This document shows, one piece after another, positions 6,617-13,640 of a stretch of 58,422 nucleotides of DNA (its first letter is position 1; each line of letters begins with the position of its first letter). Location of the stretch: the IMG/VR virus record IMGVR_UViG_3300017756_001473, positions 1 through 58,422 of that record, one strand, 5' to 3'. This DNA comes from a virus. The notes under the pieces are model-generated. The model was given only the letters and a program-made list of their open reading frames with translations. It had not been told where the DNA came from and did not search any database. The position numbers were made by a program, and so were the translations under genes.

Positions 6617-7364
6617 GGTGTAAAAATCCGTAGTCTAGTCTATCTAGCACTTCGTCTGAGTATCCATAACCTAAATTGTCATGGTGGTCTAGATTAAAAC
6701 TGATTGATATTCGTTCTTTTTGGTCGTCTTGTCTTGGTACGTGGTGATACAAATAAGCAGGCCACATTGCTATGTCACCATTGTTTGGTTGATAGTGCAT
6801 TTCCTTCTGCACTGCAGGTGTACCGAAATGACTCATTTGGCCTTCTTCTATCTGTAAATCTTTTGTAGCAAATAACATGTTTGCATATTCTGTAGGACTC
6901 TCAAATACAATGGGTGCACATGGTTGACCTGTTTTTACATAGAATGTCCCTGATATCTTAGAACCCTTATGATTGTGTGCAGTGTGGACATGGTCTTCTG
7001 TGTATCTATTTACCCACAACATTAAATGCACTTTATCCCTTGTTAGTTGTAATTCTCTTGGACTGAACAAGAATTCTTTATGCATTAAATCGACATAGGT
7101 ATCTTTGAGTGTGGTTGCTAGATTCTTGCACCACTCTTTATCTGTAATGAATCTGTCGTGGAGTTCCCTATTGAAATAGGTAGTGTAGTTTCTTGATTTA
7201 TCGTCACCAAATTCTAGTTCAACTTCTTTGATTGCTCTACGAACATCTCTAACTATCTCTTCGTAGTCTGCTATGAACTTCATAGTATAAAACGGAGTTG
7301 TGAATAACTCCGTCTTTCTAACGTCTAATGGTCTGTAATCTCTAGTCTGTCTTTGACTTTTCAT
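6609..7364 (-). CDS. 2OG-Fe(II) oxygenase-like protein (251 aa)
   Basis: Resembles the phage 2OG-Fe(II) oxygenase group typified by PF13759: HTAHNHKGSKISGTFYV at residues 127-143, a G-D-I-A-M-W-P strand near 196-202, H207/H208 (YLYHHVP), and R218 in ERISISFNL. The first metal ligands may be H130/H132 rather than a classical HxD. It overlaps the spanin-like lipoprotein gene by 23 bases. Confidence 0.75.
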   Translation of the reverse strand: MKSQRQTRDYRPLDVRKTELFTTPFYTMKFIADYEEIVRDVRRAIKEVELEFGDDKSRNYTTYFNRELHDRFITDKEWCKNLATTLKDTYVDLMHKEFLFSPRELQLTRDKVHLMLWVNRYTEDHVHTAHNHKGSKISGTFYVKTGQPCAPIVFESPTEYANMLFATKDLQIEEGQMSHFGTPAVQKEMHYQPNNGDIAMWPAYLYHHVPRQDDQKERISISFNLDHHDNLGYGYSDEVLDRLDYGFLHHE

Positions 7365-7890
7365 TCTTTTTCACACCTACACCCACTCCTTTGTCTCCGT
7401 TGGGCATAGTTACATTACGATAATAAATTATTACTTCACCTAATTGATTAATATATCTTTTGATTTCTTGCATATCTTCTGCCATGATTTCGTAATCACC
7501 GATAGTAGTTGCAACAAACAATACTTCACCATTATTTTGTTCCTTCATTTCATCTAGGAATCTATCTAAGTATGTATAACCGTCAGGCCAATCAGGATTT
7601 TCTGTCTCTGACTTATCACATGACTTAGGTCTCTTGAGTTGTTCTACACCTTTATCATCAAACTTCTTAGGGTCAAATGATATAGTCTTCCTACATGGAT
7701 TTGTTATCTTAGCTGTTGATACTACCCACCATTGAGGTGCTGTCAAATTAACAGGACGTGGTAAATCAGGTTGCATAATATCAATCTGAATTGGTTTGGA
7801 AGATATTTCTATCTGTTTCGTTGGTATTAGTGAACAACCACTAATCGCTATTGTCAGGAACAGTAAGCTTATAAAGTTCTTCTGTATCAT
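7342..7890 (-). CDS. Lipoprotein, candidate outer-membrane spanin (182 aa)
   Basis: The signal sequence ends in the lipobox ISGC with Cys19, predicting an outer-membrane lipoprotein. A proline-rich segment follows (QPDLPRPVNLTAPQWW), then an alpha-helical C-terminus. The gene begins inside the end of the upstream coiled-coil membrane protein gene (50-base overlap), the arrangement seen in phage Rz/Rz1 spanin pairs that fuse inner and outer membranes at lysis. It is longer than most o-spanins, so the assignment is inference. Confidence 0.6.
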   Translation of the reverse strand: MIQKNFISLLFLTIAISGCSLIPTKQIEISSKPIQIDIMQPDLPRPVNLTAPQWWVVSTAKITNPCRKTISFDPKKFDDKGVEQLKRPKSCDKSETENPDWPDGYTYLDRFLDEMKEQNNGEVLFVATTIGDYEIMAEDMQEIKRYINQLGEVIIYYRNVTMPNGDKGVGVGVKKNEKSKTD

Positions 7891-8224
7891 CTTCCATACT
7901 CTCCATTACTTTTTCACTTCCATTGTTAAACCTGTTGGTTATCAACCCTGGCTTTTTCAATGCAAGCATATCTAGATTATGTCTAGCAAAGATTGCTAAG
8001 TATTCAGCTTTCTCTGCCTCTATTTCCGCATTTCTACGACTCATGTTCATAAGAGATTTACCTTGTCTCTCATATGACTCTCTCAAGGCGTCCATAGCCT
8101 GTTTCTGTTCTTCTACTGCACTTTCTAACTTGATATTGTTAGCAGTCAAGGTCTGATTCTGATTGTACATATAATAACTGAACAATCCTAGTGCAACCAA
8201 CAGACCAATTAATAAATTCTGCAT
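7841..8224 (-). CDS. Candidate inner-membrane spanin (Rz-like, 127 aa)
   Basis: An N-terminal membrane span (residues 4-20) is followed by a long coiled coil (about 25-85, with regularly spaced L/A and E/K/Q). This is the usual architecture of i-spanins. Its 3' end overlaps the lipoprotein gene. The T4-type lysozyme at 39402-39848 would act before it at lysis. Confidence 0.6.
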   Translation of the reverse strand: MQNLLIGLLVALGLFSYYMYNQNQTLTANNIKLESAVEEQKQAMDALRESYERQGKSLMNMSRRNAEIEAEKAEYLAIFARHNLDMLALKKPGLITNRFNNGSEKVMESMEDDTEELYKLTVPDNSD

Positions 8225-8469
8225 TAGTCCTCTACCTCTATTTTATAATTGAGTCCAGCAGCTCCACGAATCTCTACTGGTCTCTTATCCGAATCAATGA
8301 AAGATAGAAATTTCTCTTTCTTCGTGATTATCTTTCTTACACCAGTGTAAACTCTATCGTCTTTATCACCCCATTCGGCGTTATACGATACAGACACAAT
8401 GTAACGTGTCATGAATAATGATTTTATCCATGACCATAGGTTCCAAAATTGTCGTTTTAAAAAATCCAT
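8224..8469 (-). CDS. Conserved hypothetical protein (about 81 aa)
   Basis: I choose ATG 8469 (MDFLKRQFWNLW); the frame is open to 8514. An amphipathic or membrane-associated N-terminus precedes a beta-rich domain containing RGAAGLNYKIE near the end. I recall similar small proteins in marine T4-like phages, without known function. It overlaps the neighbours at both ends (13 bases and 1 base). Confidence 0.65.
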   Translation of the reverse strand: MDFLKRQFWNLWSWIKSLFMTRYIVSVSYNAEWGDKDDRVYTGVRKIITKKEKFLSFIDSDKRPVEIRGAAGLNYKIEVED

Positions 8470-8603
8470 ACTAATAATAATGCCAATAAGAATCCTTTTG
8501 CAAATGATATCCACATTGCGTGGTATTCACTAATGTTAAAGAAGTCCATATATTTGTATACTTGTTGTTCATGCCAATCTAGAAATTTATGTAAATGTTC
8601 CAT
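8457..8603 (-). CDS. Membrane microprotein (48 aa)
   Basis: ATG 8603 with a strong SD (AGGAG, six bases away). The N-terminal half is soluble and His/aromatic-rich (MEHLHKFLDWHEQQ), and the C-terminal half is a membrane span (FAKGFLLALLLVWIF). A C-terminal anchor close to the spanin-like genes could be holin-related, but nothing proves this. Confidence 0.6.
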   Translation of the reverse strand: MEHLHKFLDWHEQQVYKYMDFFNISEYHAMWISFAKGFLLALLLVWIF

Positions 8604-8612
8604 ATGTTTCTC

Positions 8613-9242
8613 CTATGACCACTCAATCCAACCAGTGGTTATATATTTATGCCCTGAGATAGGTGGATTACCTCTGTGGACGTGTGTAAAGTAGCCTGGC
8701 CATACCAAGAAGTCACCCTTCTTTGGTTTGTATCTACAATGTTGATATAAGAATTCTGTTTCACCACCCTCGTCAACGTCATTAAGATATAACATATATG
8801 CTAATACTCTATCACGTGTTTCTCTACCCATTGTCTCACAATGCCATAAATGATATCCTTCGCCTGGTTCTGTTCGTTGTACCTTCGGAGGCTCAATCAC
8901 TTTTATAAGGTCTCTTAGTTCTTGAAAGTAATGTTCTGTATATATTGGTAATATGTCGTCTTGAATCTTTCTTACTAATTCAGAATTGCGGTCTGAGAAT
9001 CTAGCTTCTTCGGTGGGTGGTAGTTTAGCATAAGACGGAGTTGAAGTATCTGATTTTTCTAACTGGTTGTTTGTGTCATATTGTCCACGTACATTAATCT
9101 GACCATTATCTTTTACACAATGCCAATATTCAATTAATGAATCGCATTCTCTGTCGTCAAAGAATCCTCTGCAGTGCATTATAAAATTATTGTTAAGTTC
9201 TACGGATTCCCCGTTAGGAAAGTCCTTCGTCACTGTTTGCAT
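8613..9242 (-). CDS. 2OG-Fe(II) oxygenase, prolyl 4-hydroxylase type (209 aa)
   Basis: Start ATG 9242 has AGGA upstream; a frame start at 9263 lies deeper in iscU. Probable ligands are H134-C-E136 (LWHCETMG), H187/H189 (FTHVHRGNPP) and K199 (GHKYITTGW). Glu in the second ligand position is unusual, since most P4H enzymes have Asp. The LNDVDEGGETEF motif is shared with the enzyme at 4864-5391, so the two are paralogues. It overlaps iscU by 29 bases. Confidence 0.8.
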   Translation of the reverse strand: MQTVTKDFPNGESVELNNNFIMHCRGFFDDRECDSLIEYWHCVKDNGQINVRGQYDTNNQLEKSDTSTPSYAKLPPTEEARFSDRNSELVRKIQDDILPIYTEHYFQELRDLIKVIEPPKVQRTEPGEGYHLWHCETMGRETRDRVLAYMLYLNDVDEGGETEFLYQHCRYKPKKGDFLVWPGYFTHVHRGNPPISGHKYITTGWIEWS

Positions 9243-9651
9243 AATTATGTTTCCTATGGGCAAGTTTTTCTTCCCAGTTTTCTATTGCTTTATGGATTCC
9301 TTCCTCAGCAAGGACAGAACAATGGAGTTTGATGGCAGGCAACTCAAGAGCCTCTGCAATATCTTTATCTTTAATTTGTTTTGCCTGTTCAATTGTTCTA
9401 CCTTTGAGCATTTCAACAAACATGGTTGATGATGCGATAGCAGAACCGCATCCATAAGTTTTGAATTTGACATCTTCTATAATATCCCCATTCATTTTTA
9501 GGTCAAGTTTCATAACGTCACCACATGCTGGTGCACCTACTAGTCCTGTTGCAACATTAGGGTCTTTAGGGTCGAACCTACCGACTGCATGTTTCTCAGG
9601 ATTAGCTAATACGTCTTCAAATCTGTCTACTACCTTTTTACTATATGCCAT
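9214..9651 (-). CDS. iscU: Iron-sulfur cluster scaffold IscU
   Basis: Assembles [2Fe-2S] clusters for transfer to client proteins. All key residues are present: C43 and D45 in GAPACGD, C68 in TYGCGSA, H110-C111 in the LPxIKLHCSxLAE motif recognised by the HscA chaperone. Length (145 aa) is usual. No iscS, iscA or ferredoxin gene lies nearby, so host partners are needed. A late-type TATAAATA box ends four bases before the ATG, predicting leaderless late expression. Possible clients in the phage proteome include the radical SAM enzyme at 40688-41611. Confidence 0.93.
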   Translation of the reverse strand: MAYSKKVVDRFEDVLANPEKHAVGRFDPKDPNVATGLVGAPACGDVMKLDLKMNGDIIEDVKFKTYGCGSAIASSTMFVEMLKGRTIEQAKQIKDKDIAEALELPAIKLHCSVLAEEGIHKAIENWEEKLAHRKHNYANSDEGLS

Positions 9652-9655
9652 GTTT

Positions 9656-9663
9656 TATTTATA
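9656..9663 (-). promoter_or_regulatory. Type C (late-type) TATAAATA box before iscU
   Basis: TATAAATA four bases upstream of the iscU ATG, immediately after a terminator. No SD sequence fits between box and start codon. Confidence 0.65.
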
Positions 9664-9701
9664 TAAAAAAATAGGGGAGTTTCTTTAAAGACTAAACTCC
9701 C
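9664..9701 (-). terminator. Rho-independent terminator
   Basis: On the minus strand an 8-bp stem GGGAGTTT/AAACTCCC (9701-9694/9682-9675) is followed by a U-rich run (CTATTTTTTT). It ends the transcript coming from the HAD gene and the non-coding segment, and iscU has its own promoter just beyond. Confidence 0.85.
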
Positions 9702-9928
9702 ACACCGAAAAATCGTCTCGCAATTTCAGTTATTGTATTTTTTCCTACGGACGTATAACTGGGCGCACATGCTCAAGACCCGTCCAAGAGAGTGTGGATT
9801 CAACCACTATTCAATACCCCTAAGCATATTGACCCCTCAAAATTGGTGAGTACAACGGGCGGTTTTCTGTTGCTTCTTGTGCTTATAGTCATCTTCGCAA
9901 TGAAGGTTCCACACACCACTCACACCAA
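9702..9928 (-). ncRNA. Candidate structured non-coding RNA or long 3' UTR
   Basis: About 227 bases between the HAD-gene stop and the terminator. Pairing potential includes GTGTGGAACC with GGTTGAATCCACAC (a long-range stem), the local hairpin GTGG-TTGAAT-CCAC at 9794-9807, and TCAATA/TATTGA (about 9817-9838). The string ACAGAAAACCGCCC resembles conserved RNase P RNA segments but the required order of elements is absent. A 30-codon ORF (9892-9800, starting MTISTRSNRK) lies inside with only a weak SD. No known RNA family recognised. Confidence 0.5.
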
Positions 9929-10483
9929 TCAAACGTGGTTAGTAACCGCAACTTCCTTTTGAAAGTCAAGGATATTACCACCATTTCTTAATGCTTTAAG
10001 TTGTTCGATAGTGTTAGCGGCACTAGTGTGAACTATACCGATACCACCCGCTTCAACCCAAGCGTCAATGTTCTTTTGTCTGTCGTCAATCAAGACTGCA
10101 CCTTCAATAGCAAAGGCAGCTTTCTGACTACCACTGTATGTACAAGTAGTAACAACAAATGGGTCAACCCACTGTTTAATCCACTCTTGCTTATCATACA
10201 CAACTGTTCTTCTGTTTATCGCACCAGCGGCTGTCAAGATTTCCCAAGGAACACCAGTATGTTTTACATATCCGATTAGTTCATGGTAATCAACCATTGG
10301 TGGTAAGTTTCTGAACAGTCTTTTGTCAGTTAATTCTTGTTTTCTTTCGTCATATTCAGTGTGACCTTTAGCGTCAGCAGTAAGGGGTTTTCCTATCATT
10401 TCAGATACACCCTTAATGAAGTCAACTAGGACTCCGTCCATGTCAATAAAGATTGTTTCTAATTTCACTTCTTTTTTCATCAT
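9929..10483 (-). CDS. HAD-superfamily phosphatase, 5'-nucleotidase-like
   Basis: 184 aa. HAD motif I is FIDMDGVLVDF (residues 12-22, D-x-D nucleophile and acid), with a conserved T in ILTAAG as motif II and VLIDDRQKN as motif IV (DD). The fold resembles deoxyribonucleotidases (NT5C type), so nucleotide dephosphorylation is plausible. The start is ATG 10483 (or ATG 10480). The type A promoter places its predicted transcription start at this ATG, so the mRNA should be leaderless. Transcription ends at 9664-9701. Confidence 0.75.
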   Translation of the reverse strand: MMKKEVKLETIFIDMDGVLVDFIKGVSEMIGKPLTADAKGHTEYDERKQELTDKRLFRNLPPMVDYHELIGYVKHTGVPWEILTAAGAINRRTVVYDKQEWIKQWVDPFVVTTCTYSGSQKAAFAIEGAVLIDDRQKNIDAWVEAGGIGIVHTSAANTIEQLKALRNGGNILDFQKEVAVTNHV

Positions 10484-10489
10484 GTGTAT

Positions 10490-10519
10490 AGGCTAACATT
10501 AAAATAGGGTCATTGTCAA
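10490..10519 (-). promoter_or_regulatory. Type A promoter, TTGACA-18-TAGCCT (copy 2)
   Basis: TTGACA (10519-10514), 18 bases, TAGCCT (10495-10490), then six bases to ATG 10483. A 21-base block covering the -10 region, TGTTAGCC to ATGATG, is identical to copy 3 at 56354-56374. It overlaps the last codons of the metallopeptidase gene. Confidence 0.8.
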
Positions 10520-10828
10520 GCGCTTTTCCGCTATTTTTTGACCTATTTTCTCTGCTTCAACCTCGTCTATCCCTTGCCTGGCAAGGACTTGACGGACATG
10601 CACCATTTCATGTGCAAGGGTTATCTCCCTTTCATCGTCTAATTTGACATATATTGATATATCTCTTAGTTTTCCGTGTATTGGGTACTCAATATAACCT
10701 TGTTTTGGGTGTGGGTGTGGTAGGCGATAGATATGTACACGAATCTTCCGAGAATCCTGAATACCTAACTCTCTTGCGTAGTAACAAGCACTCTCTTTCA
10801 GTGCTTTATATCTACTGTAGACCCTCAT
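10499..10828 (-). CDS. HExxH metallopeptidase-like protein (SprT-like)
   Basis: 109 aa with the zinc-protease motif HEMVH near residue 75, preceded by a hydrophobic helix start (REITLAHEMVHVRQ), and a possible third ligand among the following Glu residues (DEVEAEK). Small SprT/DUF-type zinc peptidases of this size are common in T4-like phages. The substrate is unknown. Its 3' end carries the type A promoter of the next gene. Confidence 0.7.
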   Translation of the reverse strand: MRVYSRYKALKESACYYARELGIQDSRKIRVHIYRLPHPHPKQGYIEYPIHGKLRDISIYVKLDDEREITLAHEMVHVRQVLARQGIDEVEAEKIGQKIAEKRLTMTLF

Positions 10829-10991
10829 TTAACTCAATCACTCTTTCTTTCTTATACCATATTTTACTGTAAACTTTTGTACTTCTCCACTTTCCGTCTA
10901 CCATTTCTTCTATGACCCACCTAGGAGTTCCGAATGGACTCCTGTCACGCATAAGACGTGCTTTCTCTTTCTGTAATATCAATAATCTCAT
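10812..10991 (-). CDS. Hypothetical basic protein (59 aa)
   Basis: Start coupled to the preceding stop (TAATG at 10993-10989). A basic, Trp-containing sequence (GTPRWVIEEMVDGKWRSTKVYSKIWYKKER) has the look of a small beta-sheet nucleic-acid or protein binding domain. It overlaps the metallopeptidase start by 17 bases. No family recognised. Confidence 0.65.
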   Translation of the reverse strand: MRLLILQKEKARLMRDRSPFGTPRWVIEEMVDGKWRSTKVYSKIWYKKERVIELNEGLQ

Positions 10992-11695
10992 TAGAAATAT
11001 CTACCTAACCATTTGCTTAATCTTTTGAATGATTCGTCTTCGGGATTGTATACTTTAACAGGTGGTATTTGTGCTACCTCTTTTTTGACATAGTCATATG
11101 GTTTGTCTAAGTAATCAAACCAATTTATCATGTACATATCATCACATAATTTTGCACGTTGTTGTGCTTCTCTGATATATCTTCTGACTTTACGGAATCT
11201 TTTGAAACTGAGGGACATGACTTTTAGTTGAAATAACCATGAGATAATTTTAAATCCTCTTTGGTATGCTTGATTTATCTCAAATTCTATTCTACAAAGT
11301 TCACCTATTCCGTCCTGTCCATAATCTGTCATTATGTGTGATACGTCATGTAAATCCATATTCCAATAAGCATATGCCATGTTTGGATTAGGTGGTACAT
11401 GTAAACTTGTTATGTCACTTGTTTTATCCCAGTTACCAAGAAACTCTTGTCTTACTGCACCAACTGTACCTTTCTTAAATTTCTTATTTAATGGTAGTCT
11501 CTCACCTTTTAGATATCTTTTACCTTGAGGAGTTTCTTGCCATTCCTCAATTATCTTTTTATATCCCTTACCGTTAAATGCGACATTTATCTCAACATAG
11601 GCCTGTGTGTCACCTTTGTTTTTTATAAGACGTTTGATTGCAGATATCCCTGCAGGTATATTAATTTCGTAGGCTTTGTAGACTTTTTCAGGCAT
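10991..11695 (-). CDS. COQ4-like protein
   Basis: 234 aa. The COQ4 signature HDxxH-x11-E is present exactly: H116-D117-V-S-H120, then eleven residues to E132 (LHDVSHIMTDYGQDGIGE), preceded by the Tyr/Trp-rich strand YAYWNMD. COQ4 binds a metal through this motif and acts in ubiquinone synthesis, in C1 decarboxylation and hydroxylation of the ring (known for COQ4; assumed here). It is downstream of the alternative oxidase and cytochrome c genes, so a role in supporting quinone-linked respiration is attractive. Overall similarity outside the motif could not be tested. Confidence 0.7.
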   Translation of the reverse strand: MPEKVYKAYEINIPAGISAIKRLIKNKGDTQAYVEINVAFNGKGYKKIIEEWQETPQGKRYLKGERLPLNKKFKKGTVGAVRQEFLGNWDKTSDITSLHVPPNPNMAYAYWNMDLHDVSHIMTDYGQDGIGELCRIEFEINQAYQRGFKIISWLFQLKVMSLSFKRFRKVRRYIREAQQRAKLCDDMYMINWFDYLDKPYDYVKKEVAQIPPVKVYNPEDESFKRLSKWLGRYF

Positions 11696-11852
11696 TTCTT
11701 AACTTTTCTCCACACTTTGGACACTTCAATGGGATATCAAGCAGTTTTGTGGCCGCATAATGTTTATCCCATTCCTCATCTATATTTATGACTGGTATGT
11801 CATGGAACATTTCTGACGGTAACGGGAATCCTATATGCTCAGTCTTCTTCAT
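11688..11852 (-). CDS. Small CxxC zinc-knuckle protein (54 aa)
   Basis: ATG 11852 lies inside the preceding gene's end. The C-terminus carries CPKCGEK, half of a zinc ribbon, and the N-terminal part is acidic/aromatic. The stop overlaps the start of the COQ4-like gene (ATGCCTGA), implying translational coupling. Possibly dimerises to complete a zinc site (inference). Confidence 0.6.
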   Translation of the reverse strand: MKKTEHIGFPLPSEMFHDIPVINIDEEWDKHYAATKLLDIPLKCPKCGEKLRNA

Positions 11853-11991
11853 CTATTTCTTCGAGTTGACCTTCGTCAATCTCAGCACCACAATAAGGAC
11901 AATGCTGGATTGGATAATGGTGTTCGTCCATTTCAGAATATATCTCACATTCTGATTGACAATCTGTACAAAAAAGTTTAATTAAACTCAC
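11839..11991 (-). CDS. Zinc-ribbon microprotein (50 aa, GTG start)
   Basis: Two CxxC pairs (C8-T-D-C11 and C31-P-Y-C34) plus C15 form a clear zinc ribbon, followed by a very acidic tail (DEGQLEEIDEED). The GTG start lies in the last codons of the gene ending at 11978. Zinc-ribbon proteins with acidic tails often bind RNA polymerase or nucleic-acid enzymes; this is only a possibility here. Confidence 0.65.
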   Translation of the reverse strand: MSLIKLFCTDCQSECEIYSEMDEHHYPIQHCPYCGAEIDEGQLEEIDEED

Positions 11992-12319
11992 TGTTGTATG
12001 TTCCCTCTTCTTTTACTAGGTAATTAGGTTTGTTGATTAAATGTGGCAATTCTAAATGTTTGCATATATTCTCGTAAGACTTAACCTTCCCATTCAATGT
12101 CACGAATGGTAAAGGCGTTTCCCCAATATCTTTGTATGTAAAATCTAAACCGCATATGTAAATCCTTACTTCGTTTTCTACCCTATCTACGGTATCAAGC
12201 ATATGTCTGTATCTGTCACAGTATACGTCTTGTTCCCTTTCAGTAGGAAGATATAATTTATAACTGTCCACCTTTATGTAGTCCTTCAAGTTCAGTGTAT
12301 CCACCGATATTTTCTTCAT
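11978..12319 (-). CDS. Hypothetical protein (113 aa)
   Basis: The first ATG (12319) overlaps the glutaredoxin gene by 62 bases, and a GTG at 12271 after AAAG would shorten the product by 16 residues. Alpha/beta composition with TPLPFVTLNGK near residue 68, reminiscent of the cis-Pro strand of thioredoxin folds, and LELPHLINKPNYL near the end. It may be a diverged glutaredoxin-like partner (weak inference). Confidence 0.6.
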   Translation of the reverse strand: MKKISVDTLNLKDYIKVDSYKLYLPTEREQDVYCDRYRHMLDTVDRVENEVRIYICGLDFTYKDIGETPLPFVTLNGKVKSYENICKHLELPHLINKPNYLVKEEGTYNSEFN

Positions 12320-12488
12320 TAACTATAATTTGTGGAAAGGTTCTGGCGCCAGGAAATTGTTCCAATACGTCTTCTCTCTGAAAGTCTTCTCCTAACTGAT
12401 TATATATAAAATCATATCCATTAGTTTCACATAGTCTCTTTGCCATGTCACAGTATGGACACTGTGTTTTTCCCCATATCTCTATCAT
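12258..12488 (-). CDS. grx: Glutaredoxin
   Basis: 76 aa, the usual length. Active site CPYC at residues 10-13, the cis-Pro motif TFPQI near 50-54, and GGYTEL for glutathione binding. Reduces disulfides with glutathione and is a likely electron donor for the phage ribonucleotide reductase (nrdA/nrdB lie upstream). Its ATG overlaps the alternative oxidase stop by four bases. Confidence 0.92.
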   Translation of the reverse strand: MIEIWGKTQCPYCDMAKRLCETNGYDFIYNQLGEDFQREDVLEQFPGARTFPQIIVNEENIGGYTELEGLHKGGQL

Positions 12489-13051
12489 TTGTTACTGTAC
12501 TCCATGTTTATTTTAGAATGGTGTTCTTCGTCTGCTCTAACTTTCTTAATTAAGTCAGATAGTTTAGCACTCTTCTTCATTTTATAATAATCGATAGCGA
12601 GTTGTGGTGCAGGTATATTCTCTACTTCTCCACTCTCTACCAGTCTTAAATACTCAGTGTATGATTTGACTGCTTCTTGTTCAAAGTATGCAATCATTCT
12701 ATGTGCAGTTCTAAAGTCCACTATGTAAACTAAGAAGTAAAACAACATAAAAATCATTTGTGCAAACAAAACTAGGTATCTTTCAAACCAGTTTGGATTT
12801 GCAATTTCTATGAAAAACATTAGGTGCATTCTTTCATTCTCTGCTTCTGCTAACATTTCTCGTATCTGAGGCCCCCAACCAGTCTTCATTTTCCTGAGAC
12901 TTTTGAGGTGTAACCACATACCAGCAACCATGCCTGGCACTCCTGCAACTGTTTCTAATACAACTGCTCTGTGTCCGTATCTATTTGCAAAAAATGTATC
13001 CGCAATGAAACGGAAAAACTTGGTCATGGATTTTGCAAATATATCTCTCAT
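12485..13051 (-). CDS. Alternative oxidase (AOX family)
   Basis: 188 aa. Diiron-carboxylate motifs of AOX are all present: E33 in LETVAG, E73 and H76 in NERMHL, E124/E126 in FEQEAVKSYTEYL, and E175/H178 in RADEEHH. A hydrophobic segment at about 92-113 would dip into the membrane. AOX oxidises ubiquinol and reduces oxygen to water without pumping protons. Cyanophage PTOX is a relative; here the neighbours are respiratory. Translational coupling to the cytochrome c gene (overlap at 13048-13051) links the two. Confidence 0.9.
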   Translation of the reverse strand: MRDIFAKSMTKFFRFIADTFFANRYGHRAVVLETVAGVPGMVAGMWLHLKSLRKMKTGWGPQIREMLAEAENERMHLMFFIEIANPNWFERYLVLFAQMIFMLFYFLVYIVDFRTAHRMIAYFEQEAVKSYTEYLRLVESGEVENIPAPQLAIDYYKMKKSAKLSDLIKKVRADEEHHSKINMEYSNK

Positions 13052-13491
13052 TTCAATTCTGTTTCTATAAATTTACCGAGAGTTTGTATGTCTTGTTCTG
13101 ATAACATTCCTGCCTGTCCCCACATAGTGGCTGACATAGCACCAACTTGTTCCCCATTCTTATACTGAGTCAATCTATTTATTATGTAATCTGAACTCTG
13201 TCCTGCGAGTCTAGGGAATGATGCGATACCTTGTCCTTCTTGACCATGACAGGCGGCACAACCTGCCCATAAACTTCTAATTGAACTGAACTCGTCTGCG
13301 TTTGCGAGTTCTTGTTTTGCTCTGAGTTGTTCTACTAATGTTCCATTGACTCTTACATACTCTTCATAACATTCACCTGAACAATTACTGTTTCTTGAAT
13401 AACCTTTATATTCTAAGTCGGGATAGATAACCGTAGCGAAAAAGAGTGCAAGCAAAGTGCACCCAAATAATACCATTCCTAATTCTCTCAT
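13048..13491 (-). CDS. Membrane-anchored c-type cytochrome
   Basis: 147 aa. An N-terminal hydrophobic anchor (residues 4-23) leads to a periplasmic class I cytochrome c domain with heme motif C78-A-A-C81-H82 and a Met-rich region (GAMSATMWGQAGM, 117-129) offering the axial Met. C37 and C41 precede it. It would carry electrons in the periplasm and needs host cytochrome c maturation. Joined to the AOX gene by an ATGA-type overlap. Confidence 0.88.
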   Translation of the reverse strand: MRELGMVLFGCTLLALFFATVIYPDLEYKGYSRNSNCSGECYEEYVRVNGTLVEQLRAKQELANADEFSSIRSLWAGCAACHGQEGQGIASFPRLAGQSSDYIINRLTQYKNGEQVGAMSATMWGQAGMLSEQDIQTLGKFIETELK

Positions 13492-13640
13492 ATGATTTGT
13501 AATATTATGTATATCAGTCCGATAACAAGTCCTAAAAATGCCACCAATAATATGATAGCGGTTGTAAATAAGTTTAAAGGTGTTGGGTTAAAGTCTTCTT
13601 TACTCCCTGCACCCAGTAATAATTTAAATATCAATCTCAT
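13488..13640 (-). CDS. Membrane microprotein (50 aa)
   Basis: ATG 13640, stop overlapping the cytochrome c ATG (ATATGA). A single long hydrophobic segment (residues 25-49, FTTAIILLVAFLGLVIGLIY) ends the protein. Tight coupling with the cytochrome suggests a small subunit or assembly factor of the respiratory module (inference). Confidence 0.6.
   Translation of the reverse strand: MRLIFKLLLGAGSKEDFNPTPLNLFTTAIILLVAFLGLVIGLIYIILQII

Noticed and set aside
9828-9900. RNase P RNA-like strings (AGATGA ... ACAGAAAACCGCCC)
   Set aside because: The conserved 5' element GAGGAAAGTCC and the GGGTGAAA segment are absent and the space upstream is protein-coding, so the gene order does not fit RNase P RNA; at best a chance match.
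9750-9928. tmRNA or permuted tmRNA
   Set aside because: A T-arm-like hairpin exists but lacks the C in the T-loop, no CCA or acceptor stem follows, and no proteolysis-tag frame is seen.
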